Shown piece after piece: positions 1-8,109 of a stretch of 64,000 bases of DNA. The stretch lies in assembly GCA_026004775.1 (NCBI GenBank), contig BPJU01000003.1:124001-188000 (forward strand), given 5' to 3'. Numbering within the stretch: position 1 is the first letter of the stretch; every line of letters starts with the position of its first letter. A program made the translations under genes and the position numbers. Source of the DNA: Pirellulaceae bacterium. Lineage in GTDB: Bacteria > Planctomycetota > Planctomycetia > Pirellulales > Pirellulaceae. The notes beneath the pieces were generated by a model. That model was not told where the DNA came from and ran no database searches. It saw nothing but the letters and a program-made list of their open reading frames with translations.

Positions 1-1
1 C

Positions 2-808
2 TATCTGCCGTTAGTGGCTGTGGGCGTCGTAAGCGGGAGCATTGCCCTGGCTGTGCGGTACGGAAGCTCTCCGCCCGAGGACGTACAGATTCGTTGTCCC
101 GCAGCTACAGAACCCCTTGTAGTACCTTCAGATCAGCAGGTGCGGATACCTTTTTGCGTGTTAAACGGCGGAGAGCACACGATCAGTATTGTGGGTACCC
201 ACACGTCATGCGGCTGCGCCGGCCTTAGAGGAGAAGACGATCGTCCGGTGCGTCTACCGCTTCGGCTCCGTGCGTCCGACTCTCGAACTCTGTCACTCCT
301 GGTAGACACTCACGGCCGAACGGACTATTTTCCGGTCACCATTAGCCTAGCGTATACGAGCGGCACGGGTTTACGCTACAAGAGTGTGCGGCTTCAGTTT
401 CAGGTGGTATCCGAGTGGTGGATAGCGCCGGCAACGCGCGAACTGGTTGTGGAGCCTCATCAGGAACAAACGGACTGTTGGCTTTTCATTTATCTGCCGG
501 CGGGAGCGGTGGCCAGGCCGTCGATAACCGTAGAACCGGTGCTGGGAGTTACAAGAATGGAAACATACTCGGTAACCGACAGTAGCTCTGTTCCGAAGAA
601 CCTGCCAACGCAAAGTCGCGAGCAAGCTCCCACCGGTTTTCACTTGGCCTATGCCGTACATGCAATCGTGGGAACTCCATTACATCAAACCCGGGGTTCG
701 GCTATCATAGAGTTCAGCAAGGCCAGCACGACCGCGGGCACGACAATGGCAATTCGGCGTGCCGCAGTAATTGCGTGGCGACGTGGTATGGATAGTCCAG
801 GGTCATAA
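2..808 (+). CDS. DUF1573-like exported protein (5' end outside window)
   Basis: The frame is open to the left edge, so the true start is probably upstream; an internal GTG lies at 14. The visible N-terminus is hydrophobic and looks like the end of a signal or anchor segment. Around residues 35-125 the pattern resembles the DUF1573 family: a beta-rich stretch, then a 'HTSCGCAG' motif, then a Leu/Arg-rich strand. That CGC motif is the family hallmark. DUF1573 proteins are abundant exported proteins of unknown function in planctomycetes and Bacteroidetes. The C-terminal half (about residues 130-264) has no motif I recognise. The next gene on the same strand is a membrane glycosyltransferase, about 110 bp away; a functional link is not shown. 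Confidence 0.6.
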   Translation, partial: YLPLVAVGVVSGSIALAVRYGSSPPEDVQIRCPAATEPLVVPSDQQVRIPFCVLNGGEHTISIVGTHTSCGCAGLRGEDDRPVRLPLRLRASDSRTLSLLVDTHGRTDYFPVTISLAYTSGTGLRYKSVRLQFQVVSEWWIAPATRELVVEPHQEQTDCWLFIYLPAGAVARPSITVEPVLGVTRMETYSVTDSSSVPKNLPTQSREQAPTGFHLAYAVHAIVGTPLHQTRGSAIIEFSKASTTAGTTMAIRRAAVIAWRRGMDSPGS

Positions 809-812
809 CGCT

Positions 813-886
813 TAGAGCCTATCTGTAAACGGGTTCCACGGCCTATCGCTAAGCGGACCAAGGGCGGTTTTCGGGTGGGCAGTTAG
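813..886 (+). repeat. Intergenic repeat, copy 1 of 2
   Basis: This stretch starts 'TTAGAGCCTATCTG' and holds 'GGACCAAGGGCGG' and 'GGGCAGTTAG'. A diverged copy in the same orientation lies at 30517-30594, with roughly four in five bases identical by eye. It contains no reading frame, sits in the gap before the glycosyltransferase gene, and could be a remnant of a mobile-element end. Confidence 0.6.
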
Positions 887-920
887 ATTTGCCGGAAAAA
901 ATAAACCGTTTTCCCAACTT

Positions 921-2897
921 GTGACAGCAAGAAATTTGTGTCACGCGCACCTGGTCTACTCGGATGGTTTTCGGGCATGGTGCGGCATGAACACCACATT
1001 CGCAACCAATGCTGACCAAAGCCGTCGCGTACCCGGCATTCTTGTCATCCTGCCATTGTTAGTGGTACAAACGGCACTCTTGTCGATCATGGCCATCCTG
1101 GACGCCCCGGTAATTGATGAGTACGGTCACCTGGTAGCCGGCGTGGTTTATTGGCGATACGGAGATTTTCGAACTTATGAAGTGAATCCTCCTTTGACGA
1201 AGCTGATCGCCGCACTGCCGGCCAGTTGGGTAGCGCCAAAAGTCGAGTTCATCACCAGCAGAGCCGATCCGCGCCGCCGCGTGGAAGCCGACAATTTGGC
1301 CAGGTTTGTGATAAGAGACGGTCGACACATGCGGCAGTATGTCCTGTGGGGGCGACTGCTCCTGCTACCATTTGGCTGGATTGGAGTAATCACATGCTGG
1401 CGGTGGGCTGGTTCGCTTTACGGGTGGCTGGGCGGACTGCTGGCGTCGGCCCTGTGGGTCTTTTCGCCGGGAATGCTCGGACACGGCCACCTAATGACAG
1501 CCGACGTGCCGGCTGCGTCCATGAGTCTTTTGACTGTGTACCTTTTTTGCCGGTGGCTGCGGAACAACGACCACGCCTCTTTGTTGTTGTGGAGCGTAGC
1601 GCTCGGGTTGGCGTTGATTACAAAGTTTACTTTGGTAATTCTTCCAGTGCTGCTGGTTGTAATTGAAACAATTTATTGTTACAAATTTGTTCCTGGATGG
1701 CGCGGTTTTCTTGTCCGAACTGCCCAGATCTTTTTTGGTTTCGGAATTGCGGTGTTAATCATTAACCTCGGATACGGTTTTCAAGGCACGGGGACGCGAC
1801 TGGAACAATATCAATTCGGCAGCCGCCTCTTCGCTGGTCGTACGGGCGCCGCCTTCCCGTATCTGGGCACTTCGGGTAATCGCTGGGCAGGAACATGGTT
1901 GGGAAAGTTACCGCTTCCCCTGCCGTCGAATTATCTTACGGGAATCGATGCCCAACAGTGCGATTTTGAAAAAGGACTGGGTTCTTATTTGCGCGGAACA
2001 TGGGCGACCAAGGGATGGTGGTATTATTATCTTTATGGACTGTTGGTCAAAGAGCCATGTCCTTTCTGGGTAATGCTAGCACTCGCGCTGGTGTGTGGAC
2101 CAAGATCGTCAAAGAGCCTGTCCGGGGAAAACCGGCAGGGACGATTTGAGGAAACGGTGCTGCTGTTGACGGCGCTAGCCTACCTGGTATTAGTAAGCTC
2201 AAAAACCGGTTTCACCAACCATGTTCGGTATGCTCTGGTGGTTCTGCCTCCGTTATGGGTATTTTTTGGAAGAATATTATCTCAACCAGACAATTGCAAA
2301 GCTCGCTTACAGGCACCAGGCTTTGGACATTCCCACGTCGTATGTGTACTACTCATTTGGCAGATAGTGAGTACCATGTTTTGCTTTCCGCATCTTCTTT
2401 CTTATTTCAACGAATGGGCCGGCGGTCCCCGAAATGGTGGCTTTCATTTAGCTGACAGCAACATTTCGTGGAACCAGGACTTGTATCGCCTTGAATCATA
2501 CATGCGCAAGAACCCTGTACTTACTACGTCGCTCTATATGGCCGACGGAACGTTTATTTGGTTTTTTGACCCACCGCCTGTCCCGGATGGAGGCAGGGTG
2601 GCGGCCGAGCCGCGCTGGGACTGTGATTTTTGGAAGAACGTTTTGGCGACCTCTTCATCGATCGATATTCCTCTCACCGCCAGTGCACGTTACCAGGAAG
2701 GGGCATTCTTTGAGTACATCCGGCATCAAGATCCTGTGGCCTGGATCGGCTATAGTATCGTTATTTATCGCGTGGATCGACAAGTGTTGGCGTGGGTGTG
2801 TAAGGACGGCAACTCGACCGGGATCAACAGGGGCCCGGATGGCGCATCACGGGTACAGGAAAGGCGATGGGCAGTGGACAGACGAAGGGAGCAGTAA
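921..2897 (+). CDS. GT39-like membrane glycosyltransferase (ArnT/PMT family)
   Basis: A 658-residue polytopic membrane protein with about ten hydrophobic segments. The first periplasmic loop after TM1 carries 'DAPVIDEYGHL', matching the acidic pair used by GT-C fold enzymes of the PMT/ArnT group, followed by 'NPPLTKLIAALP', also typical. Such enzymes transfer a sugar from a polyprenyl-phosphate donor to an acceptor on the outer face of the cytoplasmic membrane. The GTG at 921 gives the longest protein; the ATG at 987 removes 22 non-conserved residues and is an equally plausible start. The C-terminal 200 residues form a soluble domain with no motif I recognise. The DUF1559 gene follows directly, so the two may be co-transcribed. 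Confidence 0.7.
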   Translation: MTARNLCHAHLVYSDGFRAWCGMNTTFATNADQSRRVPGILVILPLLVVQTALLSIMAILDAPVIDEYGHLVAGVVYWRYGDFRTYEVNPPLTKLIAALPASWVAPKVEFITSRADPRRRVEADNLARFVIRDGRHMRQYVLWGRLLLLPFGWIGVITCWRWAGSLYGWLGGLLASALWVFSPGMLGHGHLMTADVPAASMSLLTVYLFCRWLRNNDHASLLLWSVALGLALITKFTLVILPVLLVVIETIYCYKFVPGWRGFLVRTAQIFFGFGIAVLIINLGYGFQGTGTRLEQYQFGSRLFAGRTGAAFPYLGTSGNRWAGTWLGKLPLPLPSNYLTGIDAQQCDFEKGLGSYLRGTWATKGWWYYYLYGLLVKEPCPFWVMLALALVCGPRSSKSLSGENRQGRFEETVLLLTALAYLVLVSSKTGFTNHVRYALVVLPPLWVFFGRILSQPDNCKARLQAPGFGHSHVVCVLLIWQIVSTMFCFPHLLSYFNEWAGGPRNGGFHLADSNISWNQDLYRLESYMRKNPVLTTSLYMADGTFIWFFDPPPVPDGGRVAAEPRWDCDFWKNVLATSSSIDIPLTASARYQEGAFFEYIRHQDPVAWIGYSIVIYRVDRQVLAWVCKDGNSTGINRGPDGASRVQERRWAVDRRREQ

Positions 2898-2902
2898 AAG
2901 CG

Positions 2903-3877
2903 ATGGCTGTGCAGAGCGATTCCTGTCACTTTCCGGGCACGCCACCCGATAGCCGTTCGGCCTTTACACTGGTAGAAATGCTCGTGGCGATTGCCGTGAT
3001 CGGGATTCTGATTGGACTGCTCTTGCCCGCAGTACAGGCGGCTCGTGAATCAGCGCGGCGAACCGAATGCCAGCATCACCTGCGCCAATTGGCAATGGCA
3101 TTTCAACTCCACGAAGACGTTCACCGACACTTGCCAACCAACGGTTGGGGATGGGCATGGATGGGAGATGCTCGGCGTGGATTCGGCGTACAACAGCCAG
3201 GGGGCTGGTGTTTCAACGTGCTGCCCTATATCGAGCAAGGCGTGGTACGGGATATGGCTCGCGGAGGTCTTTCCAGCGCGCAAATGCAGGAGACGGTTAT
3301 CTCTGTGTTCTACTGCCCCAGCCGGCGGGCGGTGCGCATCTATCCTTACACCCAGCGTGTGACACCTTTACGAAATAGTATGCTCCCCAACGAGGCTTGC
3401 AAAACCGACTATGCCGTGTGCGCCGGCGATAAAGTGATCGACACGCCGCCCGGCCCGCCGACCGACTCTCCGTCCGATCTAAACCGGTATCGTTGGCCTC
3501 CCTTGGATGATGCTACCGGAATATCGTACGTCCGATCACTTTTCCGAATGGCGGACATCCGTGATGGAACGGCATACCAAATAGTGGTCGGCGAAAAGTA
3601 TATCACAAGCAATTGGTACGCAGGAAATGGCGATCTGGGGGACGACCAGTCGGCCTTCATTGGAGATGATGCGGACAATCGCCGATGGACCGAGTCTCCG
3701 CCGGAACGAGACGGCGAACTTCCCGGGATCCAGAAGTTCGGCAGTCCTCATACCACGGGAGCCTACTTCGCGATGGCCGACGGGTCCGTGCGCCTTATTC
3801 GGTATGCGATTGACGCAGAAGTATTTCGGCGGCTCGGAAATCGCAGGGATGGCAGGCCGGCCGCTATAGCCGATTGA
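2903..3877 (+). CDS. DUF1559 family protein with type IV pilin-like N-terminus
   Basis: A prepilin-type signal is obvious near residue 20: 'AFTLVEMLVAIAVIGILIG' with the +5 Glu, then 'LLPAVQAARESARRTEC'. This is the N-terminal signature of the DUF1559 family, which is strongly expanded in planctomycetes and is presumed to be cleaved by a prepilin peptidase and assembled or displayed on the surface. The C-terminal 'HTTGAYFAMADGSVRLI' is the usual family ending ('H.GG.N..FADGSV'). I chose ATG 2903 because it lies just after the stop of the glycosyltransferase; an in-frame ATG at 2867 would overlap that gene by 31 bp. Length (324 aa) is normal for the family. Confidence 0.85.
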   Translation: MAVQSDSCHFPGTPPDSRSAFTLVEMLVAIAVIGILIGLLLPAVQAARESARRTECQHHLRQLAMAFQLHEDVHRHLPTNGWGWAWMGDARRGFGVQQPGGWCFNVLPYIEQGVVRDMARGGLSSAQMQETVISVFYCPSRRAVRIYPYTQRVTPLRNSMLPNEACKTDYAVCAGDKVIDTPPGPPTDSPSDLNRYRWPPLDDATGISYVRSLFRMADIRDGTAYQIVVGEKYITSNWYAGNGDLGDDQSAFIGDDADNRRWTESPPERDGELPGIQKFGSPHTTGAYFAMADGSVRLIRYAIDAEVFRRLGNRRDGRPAAIAD

Positions 3878-3940
3878 CGTCGCTGCTCGTTGTCTTGAAC
3901 CGTCACAAGACCGTGAGGCGATTGTTGAGTTTCTTTACTC

Positions 3941-4789
3941 GTAACCGTTCACGGGTGGTTAGCCGACAATCTCGGCAGGCCGACTGGTGTACATCGCTAT
4001 CGACTCCATGTGCGCGAGCCCTTCTGGTTGTTCAACTCCCATGGTAATGGCGAAAAGATAAAAGTTGTCAGAATAGTAGACCATTTTTTCAACAATCAAT
4101 CTTTCTGCCGAGTGCCAGGACTATCAACAGCAGAGAAGGCGCCGGACGTTCGCCAAACCGGTTCCTCACCGTCTGGCATAAATAGGTCCAATATCGAACG
4201 CCCTTGCTGGCGGCAAATGTAAAACGCTAGTCCCTCTCCCCCATTAGGGGGAGAGGGCCGGGGTGAGCGGGTTAGGTATTCCATGCCCCCCCTCACCCTA
4301 CCCTCTCCCCCCGCTTGCGGGGGGAGAGGGCGTGGGAAGTTTTTCCGCAAGCGGGGGGAGAGGGCGTGGGAAGTTTTTCCGCAAGCGGGGGGAGAGGGCG
4401 TGGGAAGTTTTTCCGCAAGCGGGGGAGGGGCGGGGGTTTTTCCGCAAGCGGGGAGAGGGCGTGGGAGTTTTTCCGCAAGCGGGGGGAAGGGCGTGGGAGT
4501 TTTTCCGCAAGCGGGGGGAAAGGGCGCGGGAGGTTTTTCCGCAAGCGGGGCAAAGGGCGTGGGAGATTTTTTCCGCAAGCGGGGGAGGGCGCGGGTAGGG
4601 TTTTTTCCGCAAGCGGGGCCTCGAGCGCAGCGTTATTGATGCGCCACCAGCATCCTGATAAGTCGCATTTTGTTTAGATGAGGCCGACGGCCTGGGTGGG
4701 AGAAACCGTACCTTCGATTCCCTTGTGGTGCGTGTAGCCAGGCGGTGGGTTCATACATTTCCGTTCAATCTCTGAGCGTGAGCGGTTAC
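3941..4789. mobile_element. Terminal-inverted-repeat element, copy A (no gene)
   Basis: The left end is GTAACCGTTCACGG (3941-3954). The right end, 4776-4789, is its inverted complement at 12 of 14 positions. The flanks CTTTACTC (3933-3940) and CTCTACTC (4790-4797) match at 7 of 8 bases, as expected for an aged 8-bp target duplication. About 280 bp at the left end and 190 bp at the right end are homologous, in the same orientation, to the ends of the element at 26528-28323. The interior is a GC-rich tandem array with no credible coding frame. It looks like a MITE-like or otherwise non-autonomous element. I see no transposase in either copy. Confidence 0.7.
4321..4618. repeat. GC-rich tandem array inside element A, nine units
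   Basis: The core TTTTTCCGCAAGCGGGG occurs nine times at a period of about 30-34 bp, joined by variants of 'GGAGAGGGCGTGGGAAG'. The first three units are nearly identical and later ones drift in length and sequence. CCGCAAGCGG is itself close to a palindrome, so each unit could form a short hairpin. There are no unique spacers, so it is not a CRISPR array. The proline- or glycine-rich frames through it are artefacts of the repeat. Confidence 0.9.
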
Positions 4790-4840
4790 CTCTACTCTAA
4801 CCAGCGCTATCGTGAATTGAGCCCGCGCGGAAGGCAGCCG

Positions 4841-6448
4841 CTATCGTGACCTTGGCAGTGTCAAAGATGACGGTTCTTTCCAAGAAACTCGATGAGGCTC
4901 GGCACGCTTGGCAGGAACGTCCACAGCCGATTGCATGCTTAACGACTGTTCGGCTCGTTGGCTCCAGGTACTGAGGGGCCGCTGGTGTATTCCTAGACCG
5001 ACTACCAACACGGCACAAAATACCACGGCAGCTTGAAGGGGCCAGGCGACGTGCATTTGAGCCGGGGGGTGCGAACCGGAGGGTGTGCCGAAATACAGCA
5101 CCGCTACCACTCGCAAATAATACGCCGCTCCGATCGCTGCGTTGACCGCTCCCACGACAGCCAAGCCTAGTAACCAACGAGCGGCCACCGCCGATTCCCC
5201 AGCGATAAAACCACTCAAGGCACTCAAGAACACGCCCAGCTTGGCCCAGAAGCCGGCAAGCGGAGGAACGCCGGCCAGGGACAACAGAAAAACGGCGATG
5301 GCTGCCGCGTGCCACGGGTGCCGGCGGCTGTAGCCGGCCAGATGTTCCAAACCGTCGACGGCCGTGTCACCCAGTTTCACGGCTGCGAAGGCCGCAAACA
5401 GTCCGATCGTCGCCAGACTATAGGCGAAAAGATAAAAGCTGACGGCCGCCACACCTCCGAATGGCTCTCGAGCCAAACCGGCAGCCGAAGCGGCCACTCC
5501 CATCAACAAGAACCCGGAGTGGGCGATCGACGAATAAGCCATCAGCCGCCGCAGATTCCGCTGCCACAAGGCACAGACATTCCCCAACGTCATGGTCACT
5601 GCGGCCAAGACCACCAGCACCGGCCAGACCACTGCCGGGGCTGCCTGGAAACCGACCACCAGCAGCCGCACCAGCACCGCCAGGCCGGCCAACTTCGGCG
5701 CTACCGACAACAGCGCCGTGTTGGTATAGCTGGTGCCCTGATACACATCCGGTGCATAAAAATGGAAAGGCACGGCCGCGACCTTGAAACCGAGGCCCAC
5801 CAAGACAAGCGACAGACCGACCAGCGCTAGCTTGCCGCCGCCGGGGATCGCCTGTTGCAGCGAATGCCCTTCGGGCAGGTATATCCACGTGGTGCCGGCT
5901 GCTCCATAAAGATAGCCAAGCCCGAACAGAAACACAGCCGAAGCCAGAATGCTCAAATAAAAATACTTCGCCGTAGCTTCGGCATTCGCGCGGCTTCGCC
6001 CTCCGAGAAAGAGTAGCGCATAAGTCGGAACGGAGACCAATTCCAAGGCGAGGAATGCCAGTACCAATTCATTGGCTCGAGCAGCCAGCATGGTGCCGGC
6101 AGTCACGAGCACCAGAAGTCCCTGGATCTCCGGCTGGAAGCGTTCGTCCGTGTGGCAGGCGGCCAACAAAACGAACAAGGCTCCAGCCAACAAAGCCAGA
6201 TGCCGCCACAGGAAAGCCATCGGATCGTTGACCAGGGGGCCACTGAGCAGTGCCGGCTGCGGTTCCAACCATCGAGCCGCTTCCCACCAGCACAAAAGCC
6301 CACCCGCCACGGCGAGCACCACCAATGACACGGCAGACCACAAGCGCCGCGCCGGACAAAAAGCTCCGCACACCACTATGGCTGTGCCGGCGACGATCAG
6401 CCACAGCTCGGGCAACAACCAGCCGATCGTACCCAGATCACTCGACAC
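4841..6448 (-). CDS. nuoN: NADH-quinone oxidoreductase subunit N
   Basis: Proton-pumping membrane subunit of complex I, antiporter-like, with about 14 hydrophobic helices in 535 residues, slightly longer than the usual 480-500. Family features visible include the 'LELVSVPTYALLFL' region with the conserved helix-5 Glu, 'GLGFKVAAVPFHFYAPDVYQG' with the conserved Lys, and 'RLMAYSSIAHSGFLLMG'. The start is GTG at 6448, overlapping the end of nuoM by 11 bp, which implies translational coupling. It is the last gene of the nuoA-N operon; no strong terminator is seen downstream before element A. The C-terminal 35 residues are hydrophilic and not conserved. Confidence 0.95.
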   Translation of the reverse strand: MSSDLGTIGWLLPELWLIVAGTAIVVCGAFCPARRLWSAVSLVVLAVAGGLLCWWEAARWLEPQPALLSGPLVNDPMAFLWRHLALLAGALFVLLAACHTDERFQPEIQGLLVLVTAGTMLAARANELVLAFLALELVSVPTYALLFLGGRSRANAEATAKYFYLSILASAVFLFGLGYLYGAAGTTWIYLPEGHSLQQAIPGGGKLALVGLSLVLVGLGFKVAAVPFHFYAPDVYQGTSYTNTALLSVAPKLAGLAVLVRLLVVGFQAAPAVVWPVLVVLAAVTMTLGNVCALWQRNLRRLMAYSSIAHSGFLLMGVAASAAGLAREPFGGVAAVSFYLFAYSLATIGLFAAFAAVKLGDTAVDGLEHLAGYSRRHPWHAAAIAVFLLSLAGVPPLAGFWAKLGVFLSALSGFIAGESAVAARWLLGLAVVGAVNAAIGAAYYLRVVAVLYFGTPSGSHPPAQMHVAWPLQAAVVFCAVLVVGLGIHQRPLSTWSQRAEQSLSMQSAVDVPAKRAEPHRVSWKEPSSLTLPRSR

Positions 6449-8105
6449 GGTTCGCGTTCTCCACTACGAGCCACGAGGGCGCCGGTACGGCGGCTCTTCG
6501 TTCCGCCGGCCCTATCAGCCGATCCGTCCATTGAGCGGCGGCAGCCGTGGCCGGTCCCAACGAAGGTGCCATCCGGTCCAAGAAGTATTTGGGATAAAGT
6601 CCGATGGCCAGAACCAAGACCGCCAAAGGCGCCAAAGCCAGCACTTCGCGCCACGACAGATCTTTCACGTTGGAGCCGCTGCCGGACGTATGACCTGAAT
6701 GCGGTTCCCGCACCGGGCCAAAAAAGACGCGCTGCACCATGCCCAGCATGTACCAGGCTCCCAGAACCACACCGCTCGTTGCCAGTACGGCAATGATCCG
6801 AAGTGCTGCCACCGATTCGCCCGATCCACCGCCGAACGCACGCTGGAACATCCCCGTCAACAGCAGGAACTCGCCTGCAAAACCGTTCGTTCCAGGCAGA
6901 CCGATGCTGGAAAGCGTGAAAAATACCATGAAAAACGCAAGCCACGGAACGCGGCGGCTCAAACCTCCCAACTCGTGTATTTGGCGCGTGTGGTATCGGT
7001 CATACAGCATCCCCACGAGAGCAAAAAGGGCGCCAGTGGATATGCCGTGATTGATCATCTGGAGAGCACCGCCTTGCACTCCCAGCGGTGTGAGAGCGAA
7101 GATGCCCAGCATGCAAAACCCCAGATGGCTGACGCTGGAGTAGGCTACCAGCCGTTTTAGATCACGCTGTGCCAGGCATACCAGAGCGCCGTACACAATC
7201 CCTACTACCGACAGCCACAATACCCACGGCATGGCAACCGCACTGGCATGAGGCAACAAAGGCAAACAGAACTGGAGGAAGCCGTAGGTACCGATCTTCA
7301 GCAAGATTCCGGCCAGAAAGACGCTTCCGGCCGTGGGCGCCTGTACGTGCGCCAGCGGCAACCAGGTGTGCAAAGGCACCAGCGGAACCTTGATGGCAAA
7401 ACCGGCAAACAACGCCAGGAAAACCCACCATTGCCAAGCCTCAGGCAACGGGTTTTGCTGCACATTGGCCAATACCTCGCGCAGATCAAACCGCAACGTC
7501 CCTGTACCCTGACACCGGTAATCCCACAAAACAATGGCCAATAATCCCAGAAATGTGAATACGCTCCCTGCTAATGTAAAAAGAAAGAACTTCACTGCGG
7601 CATACCATCGCTCTTCGCTCCCCCAAATACCGATCAAGAAAAAGAGCGGCACCAGTGTGAATTCGAAAAAGATGTAAAACAGAATAATATCCCGGGCCGC
7701 AAACACTCCCAAACAACCGCCGGTGAGCAATAATAACATACTATAGTAGAGCGCCGGTCGTTCGGTTACGGATTCCCAGCTTACCAGCACCGAAGTAACG
7801 AGAAGTACGGCTGACAAAACGAACAACCACAAACCAATTCCGTCCAGCGCCACCGAAAAGCGGACGTCTAATCCCGTATTACCCGATGCCACTTGCCACT
7901 GAGTAACGAACTGATCGGGAATGACATCCCGGCCAGCCGGGGCGACTTCGAAAGAAACGGCCAGTATTCCGGCCATAACCGTCGCCAGCAGCGCCGCCGC
8001 CAGAGCAATCCACCGGCATGACGGTACGGATTGCCTTCCGATGACGGCTACCAGCAGTGCCGCCAGGAACGGTACAGCCAGCGTTGCCACGAGCAATCCG
8101 CCCAT
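6438..8105 (-). CDS. nuoM: NADH-quinone oxidoreductase subunit M
   Basis: Second antiporter-like proton channel of complex I, 555 residues, multi-spanning. Diagnostic segments include 'YIFFEFTLVPLFFLIGIWG' with the conserved helix-5 Glu, 'FAIKVPLVPLHTWLPLAHVQAPT' with the essential Lys and the broken-helix region, and 'RLVAYSSVSHLGFCMLGIF'. Length is somewhat above the E. coli protein (509) because of a C-terminal hydrophilic tail. It lies 4 bp downstream of nuoL and overlaps nuoN, which fits a single transcript. Confidence 0.95.
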   Translation of the reverse strand: MGGLLVATLAVPFLAALLVAVIGRQSVPSCRWIALAAALLATVMAGILAVSFEVAPAGRDVIPDQFVTQWQVASGNTGLDVRFSVALDGIGLWLFVLSAVLLVTSVLVSWESVTERPALYYSMLLLLTGGCLGVFAARDIILFYIFFEFTLVPLFFLIGIWGSEERWYAAVKFFLFTLAGSVFTFLGLLAIVLWDYRCQGTGTLRFDLREVLANVQQNPLPEAWQWWVFLALFAGFAIKVPLVPLHTWLPLAHVQAPTAGSVFLAGILLKIGTYGFLQFCLPLLPHASAVAMPWVLWLSVVGIVYGALVCLAQRDLKRLVAYSSVSHLGFCMLGIFALTPLGVQGGALQMINHGISTGALFALVGMLYDRYHTRQIHELGGLSRRVPWLAFFMVFFTLSSIGLPGTNGFAGEFLLLTGMFQRAFGGGSGESVAALRIIAVLATSGVVLGAWYMLGMVQRVFFGPVREPHSGHTSGSGSNVKDLSWREVLALAPLAVLVLAIGLYPKYFLDRMAPSLGPATAAAAQWTDRLIGPAERRAAVPAPSWLVVENANRVE

Positions 8106-8109
8106 CGCG

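Noticed and set aside
4321-4618. Possible CRISPR array
   Set aside because: Units are contiguous with no unique spacers, unit length drifts, and there is no cas gene nearby.
4096-4677. Long proline- or glycine-rich frames on both strands
   Set aside because: They arise from the tandem repeat read in all frames; none has a start signal or family motif.
4700-4760. Possible tRNA ('TTCGATTCCCTTGTGG')
   Set aside because: The T-loop-like phrase lacks matching acceptor and anticodon stems; the same text recurs in element B as part of the shared right end.
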